Source: Anaerolineae bacterium
Lineage (GTDB): Bacteria; Chloroflexota; Anaerolineae; Anaerolineales; E44-bin32
DNA length: 64,000 bases
Reading direction: 5' to 3'
Assembly (NCBI GenBank): GCA_011174825.1
Contig: DUEZ01000066.1
Span: 1 to 64,000, forward strand
Every line of letters starts with the position of its first letter. The stretch's first letter is position 1. Under the pieces are notes generated by a model. That model saw only the letters and a list, made by a program, of their open reading frames with translations, was not told the origin of the DNA and did no database searches. Both the position numbers and the translations under genes were made by a program. This document shows, in pieces, positions 16,702 to 25,227 of the stretch.

Positions 16702-19152
16702 ATGGAAATTGGATTAGTGCGTCTGATCAACATCGACGACGAAATGCAGCAATCCTACCTGGATTACGCTATGAGTGTGATCGTAGCTCGTGCTTTGCCA
16801 GACGCTCGCGACGGATTGAAACCTGTCCACCGCCGCATTCTTCATGCTATGCACACCATGGGTATTCGTCCAGATACAAGTTATAAGAAATCCGCTCGTA
16901 TCGTAGGCGAAGTTCTCGGCAAGTATCATCCGCATGGTGACATGGCCGTCTATGACGCCATGGTTCGTATGGCGCAGGAATTCTCATTACGTTATCCACT
17001 CGTCGATGGACAAGGAAACTACGGCTCAGTCGATGGTGACCCACCAGCAGCGATGCGCTATACCGAAGCGCGTATGGCTTCCCTCGCTACCGAGATGCTA
17101 GAGGATCTTGAAAAGGAAACTGTCAGTTACATTGATAACTTCGACGGATCACTGCAAGAACCGACGGTTCTTCCCTCCGGTGTTCCAAACCTTTTGGTCA
17201 ACGGCGGTACAGGTATCGCCGTCGGCATGGCAACATCGATACCTCCCCACAACATGAGTGAGGTGTGCGACGCATTGATCTATATGCTCGAAAACTGGTC
17301 TGGTTTGGAAAAGATCACCCTTGACGACTTGATGAAATTCATCAAAGGACCGGATTTTCCCACGGGAGGCATCATTCTGCATGAGAAAGATAAAGGTGAG
17401 GGATTACCTGCAGCTTATGGTACCGGTCGGGGAAAAATTACCGTCCAAGCGCGTGTTCACCTCGAAGAGATGGGGCGCGGCAGAAAACGCATCATCATCA
17501 CAGAATTGCCCTACCAAACCAACAAGTCCAATCTCATTGAACGGATCGCCGAAATGGCGCGCACAGGGGGGTTGGAAGGGTTGTCCGATCTACGTGATGA
17601 ATCAGACCGTCAGGGCATGAGAGTCGTACTTGAACTCTCCAAGACCGCAGATAGCGATAAGGTGCTCGGTGAGCTTTATCGCCGAACACCGATGCAGACG
17701 ACCTTTAGCGTGATCATCTTGGCCCTTGTTGAAGGAGAACCCCGCTTGCTCAATCTGAAACAAGCCCTGCGGGTCTATCTTGAACATCGGCTTGAAGTGA
17801 CCCAGCGTCGAGCACAATTTGACCTAGCGAAAGCTCGTCAGCGTGAGCACATCCTCGCTGGCCTTCGCATCGCATTATCAAATTTAGACGATGTGATCAA
17901 GATGATACGTTCAGCAAAAGATGTTGATCAAGCTCGTCAACGATTGCAACGTCGTCTGAAGCTAACAGCAGCCCAAGCTAACGCCATCTTAGACATGCCG
18001 CTTCGACGGTTGTCGGGTCTAGAGAGAAGGAAGATCGATCAGGAATACAAAGAGTTACGCAATCGCATTAAAGAATTGGAAGGCTTGTTGCGTTCAAAGA
18101 AGAAAATGCGAATGCTCATAGCGCAAGAACTAAGCGAGGTGAAATCCAAATACGGTGATCGCCGCAGGACACAAATCGCCGAGACCACAGGAAAGAAACG
18201 TGCTCAAGCGGTGCTAACAGCTACTGATCTGGCACCGACCAAAGATACATGGGTCACGATCTCCAGCGACGGTCTGATTAGACGTACACCATCTGCACGA
18301 TTACCTCGTCTCTCAGGTCGTCTAGCACCGCAATTGGTAATTGGCGCCACCGGACGCGATACGCTCTATCTTTTCAATACCAAAGGTCTTGGCGTAGCCA
18401 TCGCGGTTCACACCCTACCCGAATGTGATAACCCTAAAGATGGTGTACCCATTGCTGCGGTTACTCCCTTCGACTCTGAAGTCGAGATTGTGGCTGGGAT
18501 CGCACTACCACCTAAAAGAAGAGGCAATGATTTTTATCTAAGCTTTGGCACAGCCGCCGGTATGGTCAAGAAAACGAATCGAAATGCCTTCCCGGGTCCA
18601 TCTGCGAAAGCCTTTCGTGCGATCAAAGTGGCGAAATCAGACGAACTCAGGTGGGTGCACCTGACCAATGGTGAACAGGAATTGTGCTTGGTGACAAACG
18701 CGGGGATGGCAATTCGATTTCATGAGTCAGACGTTAGACCCATGGGATTATCCGCAGGAGGTGTTTACGGGATTCGCACGGATGACACAAAAACCCGCGT
18801 CATAAGCATGTGCGTAGTTGCCCCGCGGAGCGATTTGTTGTTGGTAACCGAAAATGGACTGGCGAAACGCACCCTGCTCAGCAAATTCCCCCGTCAAGGT
18901 CGTCATGGCAAAGGCGTATTAGCCTGGAAATCGGGTGAAGAAGTTCGCTTAGCTGGTGCGGTTCTTGGACGAGCGAACGATCGAGCTGTGGCTCATCTAC
19001 AGAAAGGCACAGCTCGTTCGATACGCTTTTCTGATGCACCCAGGAGGCTGCGCAACGCCAGCGGCAAAAAACTTATCGATATCCAAAAAGGAAACAGGGT
19101 GACGCTGCTGACCCCTGTTGTTCCAAGACCTGTTCTCGATCCAAAAACCTAG
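16702..19152 (+). CDS. gyrA: DNA gyrase / topoisomerase IV subunit A
   Basis: An 816-residue type II topoisomerase A subunit that breaks and reseals DNA. The winged-helix domain contains [10 protein letters not shown] and the catalytic Tyr120 in AAMRYTEAR. The tower and coiled-coil follow, and six beta-propeller repeats start near residue 500. The propeller motif [11 protein letters not shown] (near 725) resembles a degenerate GyrA box (QRRGGKG), which favours gyrase over topoisomerase IV. The quinolone-pocket sequence is [10 protein letters not shown]: the position equal to E. coli Ser83 is Met81, while the acidic residue equal to Asp87 is kept. No gyrB is nearby. GAGGTG lies before the ATG. 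Confidence 0.94.
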   Translation: MEIGLVRLINIDDEMQQSYLDYAMSVIVARALPDARDGLKPVHRRILHAMHTMGIRPDTSYKKSARIVGEVLGKYHPHGDMAVYDAMVRMAQEFSLRYPLVDGQGNYGSVDGDPPAAMRYTEARMASLATEMLEDLEKETVSYIDNFDGSLQEPTVLPSGVPNLLVNGGTGIAVGMATSIPPHNMSEVCDALIYMLENWSGLEKITLDDLMKFIKGPDFPTGGIILHEKDKGEGLPAAYGTGRGKITVQARVHLEEMGRGRKRIIITELPYQTNKSNLIERIAEMARTGGLEGLSDLRDESDRQGMRVVLELSKTADSDKVLGELYRRTPMQTTFSVIILALVEGEPRLLNLKQALRVYLEHRLEVTQRRAQFDLAKARQREHILAGLRIALSNLDDVIKMIRSAKDVDQARQRLQRRLKLTAAQANAILDMPLRRLSGLERRKIDQEYKELRNRIKELEGLLRSKKKMRMLIAQELSEVKSKYGDRRRTQIAETTGKKRAQAVLTATDLAPTKDTWVTISSDGLIRRTPSARLPRLSGRLAPQLVIGATGRDTLYLFNTKGLGVAIAVHTLPECDNPKDGVPIAAVTPFDSEVEIVAGIALPPKRRGNDFYLSFGTAAGMVKKTNRNAFPGPSAKAFRAIKVAKSDELRWVHLTNGEQELCLVTNAGMAIRFHESDVRPMGLSAGGVYGIRTDDTKTRVISMCVVAPRSDLLLVTENGLAKRTLLSKFPRQGRHGKGVLAWKSGEEVRLAGAVLGRANDRAVAHLQKGTARSIRFSDAPRRLRNASGKKLIDIQKGNRVTLLTPVVPRPVLDPKT

Positions 19153-19239
19153 TTTGTCGCAGCCACAGTCCCCATAGATTCGCAGACTGAAGCCTGCGGC
19201 TACACATTTGTTTTGAAACAGATGGCGCTTTATTAGACA

Positions 19240-19270
19240 CCTCCCCGCGAGCTTAAAGCTCGTGGGGAGG
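19240..19270. terminator. Hairpin between convergent gyrA and M23 genes
   Basis: A 13-base stem (CCTCCCCGCGAGC / GCTCGTGGGGAGG, one G-T pair) with a short TTAAA loop lies between the 3' ends of two convergent genes. No strong T-run follows on either side. A near-identical hairpin occurs at 29597-29627 in another convergent gap, so this is a repeated sequence that may serve as a bidirectional terminator. Confidence 0.55.
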
Positions 19271-19317
19271 TCATTTGTTCGCTTGCAGCTTGCAGCCTGT
19301 AGCTTGAAGCTCCTTAT

Positions 19318-20787
19318 TTACGGCAACTCATAAAAAATCCGATTGGCAGCCGTTGAAACCTCGCTTGCCGGCACGATCTTCGAACCTTTGGTAAGTGTCC
19401 CCTGGTAGGGTTCATCCCCATATGCCGTCACCCAACCATCCAGCACGAATGCAAGCGGTCCACCGGCTGGAAGCCACTCACCATTGTACCGACGGGCAAT
19501 ATGAAAGTGGGTCCCCGTCGCACGCCCTCCCTCACAGGAGGGATGACCCAGAAGATCTCCCACTTCTACCGCAACCCCTTCCGCGATACGGCCATCCGTA
19601 CCAACGTGGAAGAAAAACAGCACCCACCCTGTTCGCTCGTCACCATCGCCATCGAGATCAAGTACAACTGTGGCTTCATCACTACGAGCGATGACACCAT
19701 CACCGGGTGCGGTGATCCACTCAGCCGAGAACACACAGCCACCCTCCATCGCTGGGGGCGCAAAATCCAAGGCTCCAAGGGGCAAGCTTGTCCCCCAACA
19801 GTAATGGGGGCCGGCAGAGAAATCCCATATGCGATTAGGCATGAAGGGTAAGGCAAGCTCCGGTTGTTGAAGGTTCCCTGGGATGAGGACAATTTCAGCT
19901 TCAAACGGATCTCCCCAAAGGTCTTTATATGTTTGATAAAAACCGTCGGGGCTCACAGCGTGGTCAAACTCTTGCTTCCCATGGATACCTGCGAACACCA
20001 TATGTATGGCAACCGTGCCAGCGTTCTGCCAAGGATCAGGTCGTACGAGTAATCCGTCCGCCAGTTCAATCTCTTCCAAAGTTCCTGTTCTCCAGCCATA
20101 ATAACCGTCATTCAAACGCTCAGCTACCCAAATCAACTGCCAAAAAAGTCCTTTGTACCGTACTTGTTCCACTCCCATGGGATAGTCAGCCTGATTACCT
20201 TCCGTCAACGGCTCAGTGAGAGCTTGTGTCTGGTGCTCCATCATCGCTAAAAGAACGCGAGGGTTGAGGGAATAATTCTTGGCGATCACCTCCACCACCT
20301 GCCATGCCTGGCGTTGGCGTTTATAAGCGAAAGCGGAGAGATCTCTCAAGAAACCTGATCTTTGATCAATCTCTTCGAAGACATCAAAATCAACCGCTGA
20401 AGGGCCGTATATAACTTCGCTATCAGGAAGGATATGAAAGGGAGAACCCGTGAGTGGCACATAGTAAGCCGGTATCTGTAATGGATAATCAGGCGGAATT
20501 GTCGTAATAGACGAGGGAAGATCAGGGTTCGCAGCAAGGATTTCATTTACAGAAGTGTTAAAGTGCGCTGCCAGCGCCGAAAGGGTATCACCACTTTGAG
20601 CACGGTATTCGAATAATTCCCCAGGGAGGTGAGGTTCCCGTTTAGGCAAAGGTGTCGGTCCTACCTCTGGAACGATCTCTTCGACCGTGGGCGTAGCATA
20701 GCTGGGCGTCGAAACCGGCCCACATCCAGCGACGAACAGGATCAACGTCATCAGCGTCGACATAGATCGAGCGCTTCGATGGATCAT
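19318..20787 (-). CDS. LysM / M23 (LasA-type) lipoprotein, third of three tandem paralogues
   Basis: A 489-residue exported lipoprotein with lipobox LFVAGC. After a Pro/Thr linker come a LysM domain (YRAQSGDTLSALAAHF), a central helical domain (SLNPRVLLAMMEHQTQ) and a C-terminal M23 peptidase domain. The zinc-ligand pattern fits LasA-type M23 enzymes: His in GPHYCW, Asp thirteen residues later in LDFAPP, and THFHIA. M23 enzymes cut peptidoglycan cross-bridges or other glycine-rich peptides. LysM binds glycan strands, so action at the cell wall is expected. The ATG at 20787 overlaps the stop of the upstream paralogue as ATGA; a longer frame start at 20817 is inside that gene. The central domain is the most diverged of the three copies. 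Confidence 0.85.
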   Translation of the reverse strand: MIHRSARSMSTLMTLILFVAGCGPVSTPSYATPTVEEIVPEVGPTPLPKREPHLPGELFEYRAQSGDTLSALAAHFNTSVNEILAANPDLPSSITTIPPDYPLQIPAYYVPLTGSPFHILPDSEVIYGPSAVDFDVFEEIDQRSGFLRDLSAFAYKRQRQAWQVVEVIAKNYSLNPRVLLAMMEHQTQALTEPLTEGNQADYPMGVEQVRYKGLFWQLIWVAERLNDGYYGWRTGTLEEIELADGLLVRPDPWQNAGTVAIHMVFAGIHGKQEFDHAVSPDGFYQTYKDLWGDPFEAEIVLIPGNLQQPELALPFMPNRIWDFSAGPHYCWGTSLPLGALDFAPPAMEGGCVFSAEWITAPGDGVIARSDEATVVLDLDGDGDERTGWVLFFFHVGTDGRIAEGVAVEVGDLLGHPSCEGGRATGTHFHIARRYNGEWLPAGGPLAFVLDGWVTAYGDEPYQGTLTKGSKIVPASEVSTAANRIFYELP

Positions 20788-22349
20788 CTTCTTATCTGGG
20801 TCTCGTGGGTCGCACATGGGCAGGCGTAGATCACTTGATCACCTTTTACCAACGCACCTTGGTATGGCTTCGAACCAGCGATGGGAATCCAACCACTCAT
20901 TTCGAAAGGTAAAGGCCCATCCGCCAAGATCCACTCACCATTGTACTTCCGTGCGAGGTGAACATGTGTACCGGTAGCAATTCCGCCTTCGCAGGAGGGA
21001 TGCCCGATGAGATCGCCTTGTGTCAAGAGAGTTCCTGCCTCGACTCTGCCATTGGTAGCCACATGTAGATAGAGCAGCGCCCAACCACTCTGTTCGCGTC
21101 CATCACCATCTAGATCCAACACAACGACACCCCGCTCACTGCGAACCACATAACCATCCGCAGCGGCGACAATCCACTCATCAGATCTAACACAGCCGGA
21201 TTCCATTGATGCTGGAGCGAAATCCAGCCCCGCCCACGCGCTCTCTCGTTCCCAAGCGCCATGCGGACCACCCGTAAAAGCCCAAGTACGTCCAGGTAAG
21301 AAGGGTAGAATCAGCGTGGGTTGCTCGACTCCAATCTCATAGAGCGGGTGCTGATACGCCCATGGATCCCCGAAGAACTCAGTGTACGTCTTGATTATTC
21401 CATCAGGACTGAGGTCGTATTCCCATTCGGAAGTTCGATCGTATAAGGCAAAGAAATAATGCAATGCCACTGTGCCTGCATTCAGATCAGGCGCTAAACG
21501 GACCGACGAGCCATCCTGGAGGGTGATCATGGTAAAAGTTCCAGCGCGCCAGCCGTAGTAACCATTCCCCAACTCATTCGCTACCCATGTTAATTGACGC
21601 TGTAGTCCCGGGATACGCTCATCACTGATCCCCATCGGGTATTCGAAAGCCTCGCCACGAGGGGCTTCCGGATTCGTAACCCATCCCGAATGGTGTTCAA
21701 GCAGCGCGAGCAGAAGTCTTGGGTTGATCGAGTTATCACGCGCTACACGTGCCACCACCTTAGGACCTAAAGTCCAAATGCCATCAACAACCTCTCTATA
21801 CTGTGTCAAATACCCGCCCTGACTGGCTGCAAAGTCGGAGACATCGAAGTCTGTCGCGTGTGGTGAGAATATCAATTCACTATCTGGGATCAAACGCTGA
21901 TTGGAACCTGTTGTCTCGAGTCGACGAGGTATGATCAGAAATTGTCCTGGATCGATTAAACCACGCTCGCCGGGCAAGGGATCCGGGGATTCGATATCTT
22001 CAGGGAGAACACCGAAACGTACCGCGACTGTCCAGAGCGTATCCCCGGGTTGAGCTTCATAAAGAAGCGTTTCAATCTCCTCTGTAGCACCGATTGTCGG
22101 CGTAGGCGGAAATGTTGGCGAAACCAACGGTTCAGGTTCAAAGGGCGTCGCCGTGACTTCAACAGTGTTTTCCACTTTCATTGTATTCGTCGCGACCGGG
22201 GAGGGGTTAGACTGCCGGGCGGTCGCGCTAGGTACGCCTCCCGATCCGATTGCGCCTGGAACTGGGACATCCGCTCGGGCACAAGCCAGTACAGAAAGTA
22301 TGAGGGCGAGGATGATCAGGGTCATTCGCTTCAATGAATCGTGCAGCAT
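20784..22349 (-). CDS. LysM / M23 (LasA-type) lipoprotein, second of three tandem paralogues
   Basis: A 521-residue lipoprotein with a signal peptide and lipobox LSVLAC. A long low-complexity linker rich in Pro, Thr and Val (about residues 30-90) leads to a LysM domain (YEAQPGDTLWTVAVRF). The central domain contains SINPRLLLALLEHHSGW and YPMG, then GYYGWRAGTF. The M23 domain has GPHGAW, LDFAPA and THVHLARKYNGEW. The central helix resembles the start of lysozyme-like transglycosylases, but the residue before the Ser is His rather than the catalytic Glu, so glycosidase activity is doubtful. It starts 16 bases after paralogue one and overlaps paralogue three by four bases. Confidence 0.87.
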   Translation of the reverse strand: MLHDSLKRMTLIILALILSVLACARADVPVPGAIGSGGVPSATARQSNPSPVATNTMKVENTVEVTATPFEPEPLVSPTFPPTPTIGATEEIETLLYEAQPGDTLWTVAVRFGVLPEDIESPDPLPGERGLIDPGQFLIIPRRLETTGSNQRLIPDSELIFSPHATDFDVSDFAASQGGYLTQYREVVDGIWTLGPKVVARVARDNSINPRLLLALLEHHSGWVTNPEAPRGEAFEYPMGISDERIPGLQRQLTWVANELGNGYYGWRAGTFTMITLQDGSSVRLAPDLNAGTVALHYFFALYDRTSEWEYDLSPDGIIKTYTEFFGDPWAYQHPLYEIGVEQPTLILPFLPGRTWAFTGGPHGAWERESAWAGLDFAPASMESGCVRSDEWIVAAADGYVVRSERGVVVLDLDGDGREQSGWALLYLHVATNGRVEAGTLLTQGDLIGHPSCEGGIATGTHVHLARKYNGEWILADGPLPFEMSGWIPIAGSKPYQGALVKGDQVIYACPCATHETQIRR

Positions 22350-22365
22350 CGTCCTTCTTTATACC

Positions 22366-23913
22366 TTATCTGGATATCTGATTATATAAACCGCGACGAA
22401 AGTAGGCTTCAATGATGACCGAACCACGGCTTAAGGTGCCATTGTACTCCCTACCTTGTCCTCCAGATACCCACCCATCCATGATGAAAGGTAAGTTTCC
22501 GTCGGCTGGGATCCACTCGCCATTATACTTACGAGCGATGTGGAGGTGAGTCCCGGTTGAGAATCCACCTTCACACGAAGGATGCCCTATACGGTCTCCA
22601 GCATGTAGGATGGCACCTATTCCTACCCGCTCGCGTTCTTCGATATGCAAATAGAGGAGCACCCATCCGGTTTGTTCATAACCGTCGCCATCGAGGTCTA
22701 AGATCACAACCCCCTCATCTGTTCGAACGACCACACCATCGGCTGAGGCGACGACCCATTCATTGGATAGCACACAACCATAAGCGTATCCTGGCGGGGC
22801 GAAGTCGAGCGCCGCCCAACCAGCTCCGGTATTCCATGCGCTATGTGGACCTGAGGTAAACGACCAAGTTTTCCCCACCTCGAAGGGCAATTGCAGATCG
22901 GGCTGATTAAGAACATCAGGATGCAGGGGTTCGACTGCAACCCCAAATGGGTTCCCAAACAGTGAGTGGTAAGTTTGATTGAAGCCATGCTCGCCGACGA
23001 CAGTACGCCATTGATCATATGGATAAAGGTGTGAAAATAGATTTTGTACGCCCGCCGTGCCGGCGTTAATCCCTTGTCCAGGCACGACCACACTTCCATC
23101 GTTGAAGATAAAAGGCCCAAGCCAACCCGCTCGCCACAGGTAATATCCTCGGTTAAGTTCGTTTGCCGCGAAGGACAGCTGCCCAAACAAACCCTGCCAG
23201 TCCTCATGCAGATAGCCCATTGGATATGACAGGCTATCTGGGTGGACATCCTTATTTGTCAGCCATCCACTCTGGTACTCAAGTAAAGCCAGAAGCAATC
23301 GCGGATTGACGGAGTAGCGGTTGGCCACGAGCTGGATCAGCTCCGCTCCGCTCAGCTCCCGCCCCTCAACTTGTTCCTTAAACTGACCCAAGAACCCTCC
23401 CCAACCGGTGATCACATTATGAAGGTCAAACAAGCCACCCGCAGGTCCATAGACCAGTTCAGAATCCGGGATGATTTTAAAACTGGGGCCAGACTCTCTC
23501 AGGACGGGTGCGGGAATAAACAAGCTCTGCCATACGGCTAAGAAATTCGGATTGACGATATCGTTGGCATCTATGATCAATTGGGGACTGACACCAAAAC
23601 TATAAGCAATGAGGCTGAGCGAGTCACCAGGCTGGACAGTATAATACTCACTTTTGGTACGAATAAAGGGTGCATCACGTGAGTTATCGGGGGTTGGCGT
23701 GAGATAGGGCTCACCCGGCCTTGGTGAAGGCGGTAGATAGGTAAGAAGCGGATGCGGAGGCGTAGAGGTCGCGGGCACAATGGTCGCGGTCGCCTCACCA
23801 AGATCCGTGGCTTTCGCCAATTGCCATGATACACCCTGCTCGCCTCGACCAACACATGCCGCTAGAAAAACTAGCAGGATCAGGATGAGCGCTTTAGAAC
23901 GCTTCACATGCAA
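22366..23913 (-). CDS. LysM / M23 (LasA-type) lipoprotein, first of three tandem paralogues
   Basis: A 515-residue lipoprotein with lipobox FLAACV. It has a Pro-rich linker, LysM (YTVQPGDSLSLIAYSF), central domain (SVNPRLLLALLEYQSGW, YPMGYL, GYYLWRAGW) and M23 domain (GPHSAW, LDFAPP, THLHIARKYNGEW). No ATG start is available: TTG at 23913 or GTG at 23907 are candidates, and the GTG gives a typical short basic n-region (MKRSK). It is the first gene of the three-gene run. The pronounced conservation of the M23 domain across the copies against divergence of linkers suggests specialisation for different sites or bonds in the envelope. Confidence 0.86.
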   Translation of the reverse strand: MHVKRSKALILILLVFLAACVGRGEQGVSWQLAKATDLGEATATIVPATSTPPHPLLTYLPPSPRPGEPYLTPTPDNSRDAPFIRTKSEYYTVQPGDSLSLIAYSFGVSPQLIIDANDIVNPNFLAVWQSLFIPAPVLRESGPSFKIIPDSELVYGPAGGLFDLHNVITGWGGFLGQFKEQVEGRELSGAELIQLVANRYSVNPRLLLALLEYQSGWLTNKDVHPDSLSYPMGYLHEDWQGLFGQLSFAANELNRGYYLWRAGWLGPFIFNDGSVVVPGQGINAGTAGVQNLFSHLYPYDQWRTVVGEHGFNQTYHSLFGNPFGVAVEPLHPDVLNQPDLQLPFEVGKTWSFTSGPHSAWNTGAGWAALDFAPPGYAYGCVLSNEWVVASADGVVVRTDEGVVILDLDGDGYEQTGWVLLYLHIEERERVGIGAILHAGDRIGHPSCEGGFSTGTHLHIARKYNGEWIPADGNLPFIMDGWVSGGQGREYNGTLSRGSVIIEAYFRRGLYNQISR

Positions 23914-24039
23914 CCCACTTGAAAGGAATTCGTGATATCCATCATACGCAGGGCGAGATTATCTCCCACTTCCTTCCCCAATCTCGTTGAATACTACAGC
24001 CAATCGCAAACCAATAGGCTCAATCTCCAGGTTCAAGTT

Positions 24040-24621
24040 CTATGCCAAGTCAGGGTTGGGATCTGGTTCATGAAACACCTGCTCCACTCCTGCTTGTAGG
24101 GCCTCATACAGTGACAATCCCGGCTTTTTAGATACGCGTCGTCGGAAGACATCTACTAATTTCTGGTAATACCAAGCCTGGGCTTTTTTGGGACGATTAA
24201 AACGCGACCATACAACTTCACCATCCCGTTCAAGTGCCCGATAAATGGACTGTATGTTATCTAATTTATCAGCTAGAGCAATAAGAAGAACCTCTTCGGA
24301 TGCCGACTCGAGGGACCTCAGGGTATGTTCTTTCCTATGCTCCCAAGTATCCGTTTTATCAGGTTCCGATAGCAAGGACACCAGATTCGCGACCTCCTCT
24401 CCAAACCTAGTCTGGATATCCTCAAACGCAATAGGAGTATCTTCGAGGGTGTCATGTAAGATACCAGCCACAACCACTAACACAGAACAACCACATTCAT
24501 GCAATATCCTTCCGACATTTAATGGGTGAAAGACATAAGGGATCTTGGTACCCTTACGGAATTGTCCGCGATGGGCATGTACCGCAACCTCGATTGCATC
24601 GAAAAGAATATCATCCATCAT
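24040..24621 (-). CDS. HD-domain hydrolase of the SpoT/MESH1 type
   Basis: A 193-residue cytoplasmic protein with the ppGpp-hydrolase style HD domain: AHRGQFRKGTKIPYVFHP near residue 15, the metal-binding HDTLEDT in the middle and IALADKLDN later. These match the small alarmone hydrolases and the HD domain of RelA/SpoT. No synthetase, TGS or ACT domain is present. The likely role is removal of the 3' pyrophosphate of ppGpp or a related nucleotide, but some family members act on NADPH or are uncharacterised. AAGGAAG precedes the ATG. It follows the acetyltransferase gene by 102 bases. Confidence 0.85.
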   Translation of the reverse strand: MMDDILFDAIEVAVHAHRGQFRKGTKIPYVFHPLNVGRILHECGCSVLVVVAGILHDTLEDTPIAFEDIQTRFGEEVANLVSLLSEPDKTDTWEHRKEHTLRSLESASEEVLLIALADKLDNIQSIYRALERDGEVVWSRFNRPKKAQAWYYQKLVDVFRRRVSKKPGLSLYEALQAGVEQVFHEPDPNPDLA

Positions 24622-24723
24622 AAGTTCTTCCTTCAGGAGCTGGTCTTGCCATAATTTACAGTTTGGTCATGTAATACGTGAATCCTCTGAACGCAGCGAG
24701 CAGCAAACAACGATCTACATTCT

Positions 24724-25227
24724 TCAAAGCTGCTTTTCCATGAGGTATGCAGGTTCAGAAATATGTTGAGGTAAACCCTGATCGTCGATAAAACTCCACT
24801 CGCCCGGATCTTCGCGGAAGATAGAATAACCATGCCGTTCGTACAGCCGGCGTGCATCGTGATTGTGCTGAGCTACTGCAATGATGGCTCGTTTAAAACC
24901 TCGCTCCTTCAACGCCTTCTCAGCCTGATATATCAAGCGCGAGCCAATTCCGTGGTTCCGAAAAGGTGGCTTAATCCGAAAAGATTGTAGATATCCGGTC
25001 GACGAAATATGTTCTTGGTTGGAACGATAGTGACTTAATTGCACAAAAATCTGCCCAACGATCTCCCCACCGATCTCAGCGACGAAGAGGATCCGTCTAC
25101 CTCTTCGTGCGTCCTCCATGGCCCGTCGATAAATGCGACGGTATTTGCGATATTCACCTTCCCATTCGAGGGCGAGTAAATCAGCTTCTGTTACGTGTCG
25201 GATAAGCACATGAGATGTGTCAATCAC
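24724..25227 (-). CDS. GNAT-family N-acetyltransferase
   Basis: A 167-residue GNAT protein. The acetyl-CoA-binding motif A is seen as IKPPFRNHGIGSRLI, followed by AEKALKERGFKRAIIAV and motif B as ARRLYERHGYSIF. Substrate is unknown; the RimI-like layout would fit protein or small-amine acetylation. The start is a GTG at 25227 overlapping the stop region of the large DHH-CBS-CCA gene by eight bases, so the two are co-expressed. Confidence 0.85.
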   Translation of the reverse strand: MIDTSHVLIRHVTEADLLALEWEGEYRKYRRIYRRAMEDARRGRRILFVAEIGGEIVGQIFVQLSHYRSNQEHISSTGYLQSFRIKPPFRNHGIGSRLIYQAEKALKERGFKRAIIAVAQHNHDARRLYERHGYSIFREDPGEWSFIDDQGLPQHISEPAYLMEKQL

